Under the pieces are notes generated by a model that worked only from the letters and a program-made list of their open reading frames with translations, ran no database searches and was not told the DNA's origin. Of a DNA stretch of 64,000 bases, positions 50,737 to 58,528 are shown piece by piece; position 1 is the stretch's first letter, and every line of letters starts with the position of its first letter. Source of the stretch: Paenibacillus tyrphae (GTDB lineage Bacteria; Bacillota; Bacilli; Paenibacillales; NBRC-103111); contig NZ_JNVM01000024.1 in the NCBI RefSeq assembly GCF_000722545.1, positions 62,001 to 126,000 of the forward strand, given 5' to 3'. The position numbers were made by a program, and so were the translations under genes.

Positions 50737-50912
50737 ACACGATTTGGGATTCGAACCCAAAATAATGGCAGATTCATGCCGGATCGGCCGTACAGGATAC
50801 CGGCGCATAGGATGCGCGGGCACTGCGGGATTGTAGGAAATCCCTGCCTCGGTACGCCTTCCGTACATCAACCTCAATGTATGATATAGCGTCTCAGACG
50901 CGTATCATCGTT
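50737..50912 (-). ncRNA. tRNA-like RNA A
   Basis: A perfect T arm lies at 50744-50760: TTGGG, loop TTCGAAT (the tRNA TTCRANY consensus) and CCCAA. Bases just after it (ATCGT) can pair with AACGAT at 50907-50912, mimicking an acceptor stem. Between them are several hairpins: ATGATA/TATCAT with an inner GCGTC/GACGC, GTACG/CGTAC, GGGAT/ATCCC with an 8-nt loop in anticodon-arm position, and GCGCAT/ATGCGC. There is no CCA end, no standard D loop and too much extra sequence for a tRNA. It is best described as a tRNA mimic, as in the tRNA-like module of some bacterial Y RNAs. Confidence 0.55.
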
Positions 50913-51007
50913 AGTTCCCCATCCCCGCCCTCGCCGCTTTGTCTGAATCAGCACCCGGTCGTTACAATTACAAGAACTAGTACGCTTGTAAGATGTACTG
51001 GGCTTAA

Positions 51008-51129
51008 ATCATAAATGCAGGAATCGAACCTGCGGACATGGCCCCTCACATCCACCAGGGAGTCCAACTTGCCCAGTTGGCGGGTGGTGCTCGCCTTCAG
51101 ACAAAAGGCTACCAACTAACACAGATGAT
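51008..51129 (-). ncRNA. tRNA-like RNA B with GUC in the anticodon position
   Basis: This unit starts 7 bp after the DIP1984 stop codon. It shows a D-arm-like GTTA-GTTGG-TAGC, a 5-bp anticodon-type stem GCCTT/AAGGC and a 7-nt loop TTGTCTG (U33, then GUC), and a perfect T arm at 51017-51033 (GCAGG, TTCGATT, CCTGC). The ends ATCAT (51125-51129) and ATGAT (51008-51012) pair as a short acceptor stem. Between anticodon and T arms is a folded insert of about 60 nt, with CCAACT/AGTTGG inside CCACC/GGTGG. Against a normal tRNA are the weak, offset acceptor stem, U at position 37, the long insert and no encoded CCA. Confidence 0.65.
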
Positions 51130-51135
51130 CGTTGC

Positions 51136-51600
51136 TTACAGCAGCTCGGTTTTCCAGTTCATTTCCTGAATGCCGGTATCCAGCTCCCGGTAAGCTTTGG
51201 AATACTGGTCGACCTGCTTCTGCAGTTCGGCAATCTGAACCGTCGGAATGAATTTCACTTCCGATCTGCTGTAACGGTCCTGCTTAATCGCCGCGGCATT
51301 AATGACCTCTTGGATCATCGTTCGGCGAATCCCTAGAATATCCCGCTTCGCCAAAGCGTCGGCAAGGGTAACTCCGTCGTGCAGCACCGTTTGGGCGTTC
51401 GTCCGATTGATCGCGGTCATTAACGACTCCAGCTCTTGCAGCGTGTCGTTCATTTCTTGGAACAAATTCGTCGGGTCCTCCGGCGGATGTTCTCCTTCCT
51501 GCACCTTCGCACTACGGTTCAAGCGGACTTTCAATTGTTCGATGCGCTTCTGGCAATCGGCTCTATTCATTAAAGCTTCGGCTAATCTCATCGTTATCAC
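51136..51600 (-). CDS. DIP1984 family protein
   Basis: 154 residues, almost all helical, with a long coiled-coil pattern. The opening MRLAEALMNRADCQKRIEQLK and the later IRRTMIQEVINAAAIKQDRYSRSEV identify the DIP1984 family, named after a Corynebacterium diphtheriae protein of unknown function. It is the first gene of a unit continuing into the two tRNA-like RNAs and the slipin gene. The start is ATG 51591 or the upstream in-frame codon at 51600. Adjacency to tRNA-like RNAs suggests RNA binding; this is inference. Confidence 0.78.
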   Translation of the reverse strand: MITMRLAEALMNRADCQKRIEQLKVRLNRSAKVQEGEHPPEDPTNLFQEMNDTLQELESLMTAINRTNAQTVLHDGVTLADALAKRDILGIRRTMIQEVINAAAIKQDRYSRSEVKFIPTVQIAELQKQVDQYSKAYRELDTGIQEMNWKTELL

Positions 51601-51725
51601 CTTCGGGTATTGAATTTTAATCTCTGAATGGACGGCTTCGCCTTGTGTATCTTATCTTCGCTGATTTGCGCCGAAACGAACATGGCGAAAGTATTACGAC
51701 AAGTGGAAAGTTTTTCATGAAATAT

Positions 51726-51757
51726 AAAAAGACCGGAGCTATGGCTCCGATCTTTTT
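51726..51757. terminator. Bidirectional terminator
   Basis: AAAAAGACCGGAGC and GCTCCGATCTTTTT form a stem with flanking A and T runs. It lies between the broken nuclease gene and the DIP1984 gene. A similar hairpin is found at 52079-52110. Confidence 0.75.
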
Positions 51758-51780
51758 ATTAAAGGAAACGAATTGGGATT

Positions 51781-52584
51781 CTAATGCAGTTTTTTATTCA
51801 ACGCTTCGATCTCCATTTCCGATAAGCCCGTTACTTCAGCAATCAGAGAGACAGGCAGGCCTTTTTGCAGCATATTTGCCGCAATCTCCAGCGTTCCTTC
51901 CAGCTTCCCTTCCAACTTTCCCTCAAGTCTTCCTTCCGCCCTGCCCCGTGATTCCGCATAGTCTAGCGCGGATTGCTCGTCGAGCAGCGCCTTCTTCCGC
52001 ATCTCATACAGCGCCCGCGTTTCCTTGTTCTGGCTTAAAAATTCCAGCGTCGTTATCTATTCATTTCACTTGATGATAAGATCGGAGCCGTAGCTCTGGT
52101 CTTCTTTTTATAATGTCACGGATCAAGCCAACGATGGGAGGGAACTGGCTATGGATACACCGGGGCTGAAAAAAGCGATGTTGTGGAACCGGTCATTCGG
52201 GATTTGATTGAAGGTCAAGATATTGATCGAGATGACCTTCTTCAAGCTTTTGTAGAACTGGCCTTCCCCCAGCTGCTCCTCGTACATCTTCGCCGCGTAA
52301 TATAAGCTGCGCTTTGGCATGTCGTATTTATTGCTGACCTGGATTTCCAGATTCACCTGTTTGCCATCCTCGTTTTGGGCGCGGACATCCAGAATGGCCT
52401 GCTTGTCGGTCAGCGCATTTTTATCCAACTGCGGATTAAGCAAGGTCAGGCTAACAAACGGCTTCGGCTCGGTTTCCCGCAGCGCTTCGTTCAAAAAATT
52501 CAACAGCACTTCGTCTTTATTTTCTTCGCTGCCGAAGATTTGTTTGAACACGAAATCAACGGACGGTTCCAGCAGTTCGGTCAT
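51781..52584 (-). pseudogene. Rpn/PD-(D/E)XK nuclease-family transposase, broken
   Basis: The N-terminal part (52584 to about 52160) reads as the Rpn family: FKQIFGSEENKDEVLLNFLN, then the nuclease core AILDVRAQNEDGKQVNLEIQV and YYAAKMYEEQL. It goes out of frame after NIAFFSPGVS. The C-terminal part resumes from about 52056 to 51781 (TTLEFLSQNKETRALYE, then the repeated EGKLEGKLEG tail). The middle of the gene is missing and replaced by a terminator-like hairpin at 52079-52110. The two parts cannot make one protein. These nucleases promote recombination and are often decayed. Confidence 0.75.
52079..52110 (-). terminator. Hairpin inside the broken nuclease gene
   Basis: AGATCGGAGC pairs with GCTCTGGTCT, with TCTTTTT to the right on the plus strand. 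It resembles the hairpin at 51726-51757 and sits where the centre of the nuclease gene should be. Confidence 0.5.
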
Positions 52585-52752
52585 TCGTTCTCAGCTCCAA
52601 CGGCTTGCTTTTCGCCTCAGTTTTTTACTTCCATTATACCACAAAAGGGGCAAACGGTAGACGCCCAAGCCGCCTACCGTTTGCAACGAATACCAATCAC
52701 GCCCCGTCAAGGTCTTCCGATCACACAAGCTTACCAGAACCGGCTCCGTCCC

Positions 52753-55338
52753 TCACAGCCTAGGATCGATTTCTTTCTCCCTGGCCACTTCAAACAGCAA
52801 ATTGGCGACGATTTCGTTATACGTCTCATGGTCCGGCGCGATTTCATCGAACCTCACGGAGAGCATCTTGCTGCCGAGTTTATATTCGTTCATCGAAGTG
52901 CGAAGCTTCGATTGAATGTTCTTCTGCTTCATGAGCTTGCCATACTTATGCGGGAACCGGTAATCGTATCCGTAGATGATCGATAAATACTCCGGATTGC
53001 GGACCTTCATATACGGCACCGAGCGGCCATCCACGACCTCCGGCTTGATCACGACGCCTTCCATATGGTTCCCGACGGTTAACGTCGCGAAGTACTGCTC
53101 CGCCTTCCCGCGGCTTTCCAGCTCGGACAGCTCAAGCACAACAAACTCGTCATCCGATAGAAAACGGTACATCTCGGAAGTGTTCCAATCCGGCAGCAGT
53201 TCCTCGCCGCTATCGTACACCAATTTCAACAACGCAAAAGGCTTGTACTCCAGCTCCCCGTCCTCCGCATACAACTCCAACTGCTTCTTGTACGTTTCAT
53301 AGGCGGTCACATGCTCCTCCAGCGGCACGTAGGTTTCCAAAATGTCATGGACATATTTATAGTTTTGATACACACTTGCCCCATATTTGTCGCTCAAGAC
53401 GGCTTTGGAGAGGTTAAATTGGTCCTTTTCAAACCCGCTGGCGCGGTACTCCTCCGTCAGCTTGCCGAAAGCTTGTTCAAAACCGTTGCGCTTCAGAAAA
53501 TCCAACTCGCTCTCCAATGCCTTCTCGATCGGCTTAAACTGCCGCTCGATGAGCCCGTCCCCGAGCGCCTTCCACGGCAGCAGCTCCCCGTCCAAAAGCA
53601 GCATAGAGACGCCATTCTGCTCCATGTATCCGCCGAATTTTTGCAGCAGCCGGTCGTAAATGCCGGTCAGATCCACCTGATTGATCTTGTACCCGTTCCG
53701 GCTGACGGCAAAGCACTGCTCCCGGTCCTTATGCAAATAAATGTTGCATCGGGAGCCCATGTATTTCGGCTGCAGCACCACCTGACGGACTCCCCGCTCG
53801 GTAAAATAATCCAAGCCACGCTGCAACGACTCCAGCTCGCGTGCAGCCACGTCCTTATCGGCCGGGGACATCGTTCCCGAGATAAAGTTGATCTTATTCC
53901 GCGACACATAACGTAGTCTGCGAATTTCCTCGTCGCCCAACTCCTGCACGGAAACCTTTCTCTCTTCCCGGAACAAGGTCGGAAGCTCGTCCGTCATGGC
54001 AACTTGCCCGGACTTGTGAACTTTAAAGAAAGGCTTGAACGAAATGCTGACCGAAGTCAGCGCGTTCCCGTGCACACATCCCGTATCGAGGTGAAGCTTG
54101 CTTTTGATCCGGAACGCCTGCTTCGCCGCAATGTGCCCAAACACGTGGTACGGATGATTTTTCGCTGCCTCCTCGTTAAGAAAATCCAACTGCTCCTCCA
54201 GAGGCGCCTCCCGGTTGATACGGAAACTGCGCTGATGACGCGTCGAAATCGCATCCAGCTTCCCGATATATTTGTTCCGGCACGGCGCATGGGTCACGTA
54301 GAAGGACGCTCCCTTGGTGCCGACCGACCGGTAAAACGGCTTCGAGATGGAAACGAGATGATTAAACTTCTCCAATAGCTCCGCATCGCTGCGCAGCACT
54401 TCCGTCGAGTCGAAATACGTCCGAAGAAGCTCCGAATCGGCCCCCTGAATTTCGCCCCGCAAATATTTATAGACGAAATTTTCATGATTCCCGAGGACGA
54501 ATAAGAAATGCTCCTGATTATCGTACAAAAAGTCCACGATCTCTTTGGTACGCTTCCCTTTATCGATCCAGTCGCCGGCTAGCAGCACCTTCGTATTCCG
54601 CACCTTATCCGTTACGATCAGCTTCCCCGCTTCGATCTGGTAGTCGTAGCTCAGCAGCAGACCTTGCAGCGCATCGACGCACTCATGAACGTCGCCGACA
54701 ATAATGACCTTTTGATCCTGCGGAAGAATGGTCGACAAGTATTCCTCTTGATCTTCAATGACGACTCTGTAATCGGGATTGGCCCGCTGCTCCGTTACCG
54801 AATAAAAATCTTTGGCGCGCACCTTATGAATTTTGGCGTACTTTTCCTTGGCCAGCGAACCGAGAACGTCTTTGCGCAGCCGGTTAATGTGGCTGGTGAT
54901 CAGTTTCTTGGACCGCTCGGAGGCGTAGTAATCCTCCCGCTTGCGGTAATCGAACAGGATGACCTCCAGATTATAGTTATTCTCATGAGCAATCTCGCGA
55001 ACCTTCGCCCGGAAGTCCTCCGACAATCCTGTCGTATCCACGATCACGAATTCCGCATTGACCGGATACGAGGTTACCATCTTCAGCTTTTCGAACAACA
55101 GATGAAACGCCTGCCCACTCGCCTCCAGCATCAATTGATCGTATTTATCGTAGGCAAAGCCAAGAACCTCTTGGCGGATACTGTCGGAAGACAGATATTG
55201 GATGTTGGCTTTAAAATGTTTCGACTCGTCCTCGAACCGAAGTCCGGGAATCAGCACTTCGTTGGCGAACGTCGTTTTCCCGCATTCCGTCGATCCGATC
55301 ATCATAAAAATGGTATGAACCCTCGTTTGGATCTCCAC
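52753..55338 (-). CDS. pnkp: Polynucleotide kinase-phosphatase-ligase (bacterial Pnkp)
   Basis: 861 residues, the full length for bacterial Pnkp. The 5'-kinase domain (about 1-170) has the P loop GSTECGKTT. The metallophosphatase domain (about 200-440) has IIVGDVHECV, LLAGDWIDKGK and FVLGNHENF, which removes 2',3'-cyclic and 3' phosphates. The C-terminal ligase domain has the adenylylation motif KYMGSR near residue 525 and EGVVIKPE (motif IV) later. It repairs RNA cut by ribotoxins. The start is GTG 55338, three bases after the hen1 stop, so the two genes are co-translated; in known systems ligation needs Hen1. Confidence 0.95.
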   Translation of the reverse strand: MEIQTRVHTIFMMIGSTECGKTTFANEVLIPGLRFEDESKHFKANIQYLSSDSIRQEVLGFAYDKYDQLMLEASGQAFHLLFEKLKMVTSYPVNAEFVIVDTTGLSEDFRAKVREIAHENNYNLEVILFDYRKREDYYASERSKKLITSHINRLRKDVLGSLAKEKYAKIHKVRAKDFYSVTEQRANPDYRVVIEDQEEYLSTILPQDQKVIIVGDVHECVDALQGLLLSYDYQIEAGKLIVTDKVRNTKVLLAGDWIDKGKRTKEIVDFLYDNQEHFLFVLGNHENFVYKYLRGEIQGADSELLRTYFDSTEVLRSDAELLEKFNHLVSISKPFYRSVGTKGASFYVTHAPCRNKYIGKLDAISTRHQRSFRINREAPLEEQLDFLNEEAAKNHPYHVFGHIAAKQAFRIKSKLHLDTGCVHGNALTSVSISFKPFFKVHKSGQVAMTDELPTLFREERKVSVQELGDEEIRRLRYVSRNKINFISGTMSPADKDVAARELESLQRGLDYFTERGVRQVVLQPKYMGSRCNIYLHKDREQCFAVSRNGYKINQVDLTGIYDRLLQKFGGYMEQNGVSMLLLDGELLPWKALGDGLIERQFKPIEKALESELDFLKRNGFEQAFGKLTEEYRASGFEKDQFNLSKAVLSDKYGASVYQNYKYVHDILETYVPLEEHVTAYETYKKQLELYAEDGELEYKPFALLKLVYDSGEELLPDWNTSEMYRFLSDDEFVVLELSELESRGKAEQYFATLTVGNHMEGVVIKPEVVDGRSVPYMKVRNPEYLSIIYGYDYRFPHKYGKLMKQKNIQSKLRTSMNEYKLGSKMLSVRFDEIAPDHETYNEIVANLLFEVAREKEIDPRL

Positions 55339-55341
55339 TGG

Positions 55342-56607
55342 CTAGGCCCCCTTTTTCTTGAGAATGACGCCTTGCGTCGTCTGGATGCTGTTGACCCCGT
55401 CACCGACGGAGACGAATTCATGGTACAGGCCCGTTTCCCGGATGATCTCCAGAAACCACTCTTGGAACTCCTGCTGACCCATCTCCCACTTGTGGTCGTC
55501 ATGTCGTAACCCGCTCAATTCGTAGAACGGATTGAAGTCCGAATTCGGCGTCGTAATAATAAAATGCTCGAAATCTACCTGTTTGCAGATCCAATGAATA
55601 AGCTTCTTAGCCTCGTCTTGACTCATGTGCTCGATCACTTCCGTCAGGATGACATCGACCTGCTCGCCGTTGTATTCCTCCAAGAAATGATCGATCGAAC
55701 GAAACGTGATCAGATTATCGAGCTCCCGTGCTTGAGCCTTGCGGCTGACCGACTCCAGCAGCTGCTCGTCGATATCGACAGCGTAGTAGCTTCCCTCGAT
55801 TTTCGCGGCGAAAGGAAGAGCATAGAAGCCTTCCCCGCAGCCAACATCCAGAATCGATTTGTTAAAAGGAAGCGCGCTGGCGATATAGTTTCTCCGTTGG
55901 AGAGCGGTACCTCCGTAATCGAATCGAATGGCGTACCGGCTTGTTTTCTCAAGCTCGCCTTTGTATTTTTTGAACCGATCTCTGGAAGACAAGAAATTCC
56001 GTACAAACAAGCTGCGGATGTAGAACGTCGCGTCAATGGCTTGAATGCTTTTAATGTATTTGTCCAGAATGCTGTCGGAAATATCGATGTTTTCGTTGCC
56101 GAACATGGAAAGGAACAGGCACAGCACGCTGACAACATGCAGCAGATGATGAAGGCTTTTGCGCGTCGTAACCGTGAGCGAGTAGCTTTTGTGAGCGTGA
56201 TGCTTAAGCTCGAACGTAAAATCGGTCAGATGTTTCTCAAAAAACTCGATGTACCGCACCAGCTCGATATGAATCATGTTGATATGGAACGAATGCTCGT
56301 AGCCTTCGACGTCCCGCTCGTCCTGTGCTTTCAGTGGCGCGGAAAAAAATTCGTTCAGCGCATTCAGCGGAAATAACGGCGTGTTATAGCGGGATACGTT
56401 CAAATATTCAAAATCCTCATGCTCATGCTGCTTATAGGAAATCTCATTGTCCGCATCCTTAAAATACACATTGTAGGTAAAGTCGTCCGTGTACCAACCG
56501 TAAGCCATCCCCTTGCGGATCGAACGGAGAATCATGCCGGACTCCGGATTTTTTTTGATAATAAACGAAAGCTTCGGGTTCGTGGATCTCACTTGAATGA
56601 TCGCCAT
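55342..56607 (-). CDS. hen1: RNA 3'-terminal ribose 2'-O-methyltransferase Hen1
   Basis: About 421 residues from ATG 56607, with AAGGGG 9 nt upstream; ATG 56613 and a longer frame to 56733 are less likely because they cross the leader terminator. The N-terminal half is the bacterial Hen1 domain that supports Pnkp ligation. The C-terminal half is a SAM methyltransferase with ILDVGCGEGFYAL, the metal-binding EVIEHM and the late His in RHDDHKWEMGQQEF. It methylates the 2'-OH at the break so the repaired RNA resists renewed cleavage. It is the first structural gene of the operon. Confidence 0.94.
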   Translation of the reverse strand: MAIIQVRSTNPKLSFIIKKNPESGMILRSIRKGMAYGWYTDDFTYNVYFKDADNEISYKQHEHEDFEYLNVSRYNTPLFPLNALNEFFSAPLKAQDERDVEGYEHSFHINMIHIELVRYIEFFEKHLTDFTFELKHHAHKSYSLTVTTRKSLHHLLHVVSVLCLFLSMFGNENIDISDSILDKYIKSIQAIDATFYIRSLFVRNFLSSRDRFKKYKGELEKTSRYAIRFDYGGTALQRRNYIASALPFNKSILDVGCGEGFYALPFAAKIEGSYYAVDIDEQLLESVSRKAQARELDNLITFRSIDHFLEEYNGEQVDVILTEVIEHMSQDEAKKLIHWICKQVDFEHFIITTPNSDFNPFYELSGLRHDDHKWEMGQQEFQEWFLEIIRETGLYHEFVSVGDGVNSIQTTQGVILKKKGA

Positions 56608-56655
56608 CTGCATCTTCCCCTTGGAATGAAATTGTGTCCGGTCCGTTGTTAAACA

Positions 56656-56686
56656 CAAAAAAGACCACGGACTCAGAGGTCCATGG
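56656..56686 (-). terminator. Leader terminator upstream of hen1
   Basis: On the minus strand CCATGGAC, a 6-nt loop and GTCCGTGG (one G-U pair) are followed by TCTTTTTTG. This is a good intrinsic terminator placed between the hen1 promoter and the hen1 start codon. Transcription must pass it to reach hen1-pnkp, which implies attenuation. Confidence 0.75.
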
Positions 56687-56743
56687 CCGGATTGGATAAA
56701 CGAGCCTGATGTCAACTTGCTTGAAGTCGGCATAAAGCTTCAC

Positions 56744-56863
56744 TTAATAAGACAGACCGGTAAGGCCGATGAGGGTACACTGCTGCATATGCTGTTGATG
56801 AAATGTATTACACAGGTTTTGATTGGAACTGAAATAAAACTTTTGATCCTTAAGCACCCTCAT
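56744..56863 (-). CDS. 39-codon leader peptide of the hen1-pnkp operon
   Basis: A short ORF starts at ATG 56863 behind AAAGGAGG (4 nt spacing; the in-frame GTG two codons later has 10 nt). It ends with TAA at 56744, about 60 bp before the terminator stem. The peptide is rich in Gln (6), Asn (3) and His (2), with the cluster FHQQHMQQC at residues 21-29. Bases 56854-56864, which include the start codon, can form 11 consecutive pairs with 56768-56778 in its own codons. The arrangement of promoter, peptide, long-range stem and terminator is that of an attenuator. Function inferred. Confidence 0.6.
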   Translation of the reverse strand: MRVLKDQKFYFSSNQNLCNTFHQQHMQQCTLIGLTGLSY

Positions 56864-56892
56864 CCAACCTCCTTTGACAATAGTTAGTGAAA

Positions 56893-56921
56893 TCATACGC
56901 GGTGGTCCATATTTTGTCAAG
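56893..56921 (-). promoter_or_regulatory. Sigma-A promoter of the hen1-pnkp operon
   Basis: On the minus strand TTGACA (56916-56921), a 17-bp spacer and TATGAT (56893-56898) form a near-consensus promoter. The start site should be about 56886, roughly 20 nt before the leader ORF. An imperfect AAAATC/GGTTTT palindrome overlaps just upstream (56923-56938). Confidence 0.88.
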
Positions 56922-56957
56922 AAAATCTCTAGGTTTTAACATTTTTTCGACTTGATA

Positions 56958-56986
56958 TTGACATAGGGTGCTGCCATCGTTATATA
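56958..56986 (+). promoter_or_regulatory. Sigma-A promoter of the NADAR-PARG unit
   Basis: TTGACA (56958-56963), a 17-bp spacer and TATATA (56981-56986, or TATAAT two bases later) form a near-consensus promoter. Its -35 box is only 36 bp from that of the divergent hen1 promoter, so one regulator bound between them could act on both. Confidence 0.85.
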
Positions 56987-57063
56987 ATGTCATTATGATA
57001 TTATCAATTCGCGAATATCGAAGTGCCGGCAACAGTCAAATTTTAAAGTGAAAGCGAGAGCTG

Positions 57064-57561
57064 ATGATGATAGAGAAATTTACGTTTTTTTACCGTACTG
57101 AGTCCCCTTTTTCTCAATGGCATCCTTCACGATTTATCGTGGATGGAGTGGAATTCAACTGCGCGGAGCAGTACATGATGTATCAAAAAGCGAAGCTGTT
57201 CGGAGATCAAGAGACGGCGGAGAAGATATTGCAAGCCACGACGCCCCGGGAGCAAAAGAAACTGGGCCGTTTGGTCCGAAACTTTGACAAGGATCAATGG
57301 GACAATTACGGAAAGAAATTCGTTTATGACGGCAACTATGCAAAATTTACGCAGAATCCGCACCTGCTGGAGCAACTGCTTAGGACGAAAGGAACAACCT
57401 TGGTCGAAGCGAGCCCTACGGACCGGATCTGGGGAGTAGGGCTATCCGAAGACGACCCGAGGATTCAAAACAGAAGAACCTGGCAGGGCAAAAATGCGCT
57501 GGGGCACATTTTGACACAGCTGCGCGAGAACCTGCTGAAGGAAAATCAAGAAGTAACCTGA
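57064..57561 (+). CDS. NADAR family ADP-ribosyl glycosidase
   Basis: 165 residues of the NADAR (YbiA-like) family. The typical pieces are FYRTESPFSQWHPSRFIVDG, FNCAEQYMMYQKAKLFGD and GRLVRNFDKDQWD. The late region ends in DRIWGVGLSEDDPRI. Members split N-glycosidic bonds to ribose; some are known to remove ADP-ribose from guanine in nucleic acids, and others act on riboflavin intermediates. No riboflavin genes are near, whereas a PARG gene follows by 24 bp and RNA-repair genes are divergent, which favours the ADP-ribose role. The ribosome site is weak, and ATG 57067 is an alternative start. Confidence 0.88.
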   Translation: MMIEKFTFFYRTESPFSQWHPSRFIVDGVEFNCAEQYMMYQKAKLFGDQETAEKILQATTPREQKKLGRLVRNFDKDQWDNYGKKFVYDGNYAKFTQNPHLLEQLLRTKGTTLVEASPTDRIWGVGLSEDDPRIQNRRTWQGKNALGHILTQLRENLLKENQEVT

Positions 57562-57585
57562 ACAGAACGAATGGAGTGAATAAAG

Positions 57586-58452
57586 ATGAACCCATCTACC
57601 CGTAACAGAGAAATTAGATCCAAGATCGCTAAAGAAACCTTGGACATTTTGGAACAGGGCTTCTACACCATCCCCTCCGGGACACGAATCACAATCCGGG
57701 ACGAAGTGGAGACGGCCGTTGCGAAGTCCGTCCTCTATGCGCCCGATCAGCTGCCTAATATGTTGAAGGAAGCAGGCGCCCTCAACGATCGCATAGCAGG
57801 GAACACGCCTCGCATTGAGGTGACGAACGAATCGACCTTGGCTGCGGCACAACGACTCGTAGCGCAAGAAGGGGTCGCGGAGACCGTTTGCCTGAATTTC
57901 GCCTCCGCCAAAAATCCCGGAGGAGGCTTCCTCGGGGGAAGTCAGGCGCAGGAAGAGAGTCTGGCTCGCTCTTCCGCCTTGTATCCGTGCATTTCCCAGA
58001 TGACCGAAATGTACGACCATAACCGGGGCCTCAAAACTTGCTTTTATTCCGACTATATGATCTACTCTCCGAAAGTGCCGGTATTCCGGGAAGATCGCGG
58101 CAGCCTCCTGCCGCAGCCTTACTTGGTTTCTATGATCACCGCTCCTGCGGTAAATGCCGGGGTCGTACGGGAGCGCGAACCGGAAAGTACGTCTAAGATC
58201 GATACAGTCATGCTGGAGCGGATTCGCTTCATTTTAGCGGTTGCAGTTGCCCACGGACAGCGTGCCATTATTCTCGGCGCCTATGGGTGCGGCGTCTTCC
58301 GCAATGACCCGAAGAATGTCGCTCGCCTTTTCAAGCAAGCGCTCATCGACGAAGGTCGTGCCGCGTGGTTTGACCAAATCGTCTTCGCCATCCTGGATAA
58401 CTCGGCAGACAAGCGGACGTTGAATGAATTCAAAATGGCATTGGAGCCATAG
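57586..58452 (+). CDS. Microbial-type poly(ADP-ribose) glycohydrolase (TIGR02452)
   Basis: 288 residues. The macrodomain-derived catalytic loop reads NPGGGFLGGSQAQEE, with GGG at 112-114 and the catalytic QEE at 122-124, the PARG signature. The later GAYGCGVFRNDP turn binds the diphosphate. These enzymes hydrolyse ADP-ribose polymers or O-linked ADP-ribose. It is co-directional with the NADAR gene and probably co-transcribed, with a good GGAGTG site before ATG 57586. Having both a nucleobase-directed and an O-linked ADP-ribose hydrolase side by side is notable. Confidence 0.9.
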   Translation: MNPSTRNREIRSKIAKETLDILEQGFYTIPSGTRITIRDEVETAVAKSVLYAPDQLPNMLKEAGALNDRIAGNTPRIEVTNESTLAAAQRLVAQEGVAETVCLNFASAKNPGGGFLGGSQAQEESLARSSALYPCISQMTEMYDHNRGLKTCFYSDYMIYSPKVPVFREDRGSLLPQPYLVSMITAPAVNAGVVREREPESTSKIDTVMLERIRFILAVAVAHGQRAIILGAYGCGVFRNDPKNVARLFKQALIDEGRAAWFDQIVFAILDNSADKRTLNEFKMALEP

Positions 58453-58528
58453 CAACTTTTTTCAATGATGATCGTTTATATAGGTAAGATACCATAAAAT
58501 GGGGTGAATGGATGAAAACATTGGACGG

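Larger units (their letters stand above)
50399..51135 (-). other. Structured intergenic region holding two tRNA-like RNAs
   Basis: This 737-bp gap on the slipin/DIP1984 strand has no credible protein gene. Besides the two tRNA-like units listed separately, it contains many stems. Examples are TGCTGTG/CACAGCA (about 50641-50685), GCTCC/GGAGC (about 50712-50725) and CGATTAA/TTAATCG enclosing it. The stretch 50455-50640 is GC-rich and less clearly folded. The density of hairpins suggests that the region is transcribed as RNA that matters in its own right. Confidence 0.6.

Noticed and set aside
50383..50877. Open minus-strand frame of 164 codons upstream of slipin.
   Set aside because: It crosses tRNA-like RNA A, has no protein-like composition and overlaps the slipin start; the non-coding structure explains the sequence better.
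51008..51129. Ordinary tRNA-Asp gene (GUC loop).
   Set aside because: U37, the 60-nt insert, an offset 5-bp acceptor stem and no CCA are incompatible with a working tRNA.
56459..56743. Minus-strand 94-codon frame starting right after the leader ORF.
   Set aside because: It overlaps the true hen1 start in another frame and runs through the terminator; its composition looks like a shadow.
56850..57032. Minus-strand 60-codon frame upstream of hen1.
   Set aside because: The strong hen1 promoter lies inside it and no ribosome site precedes it.
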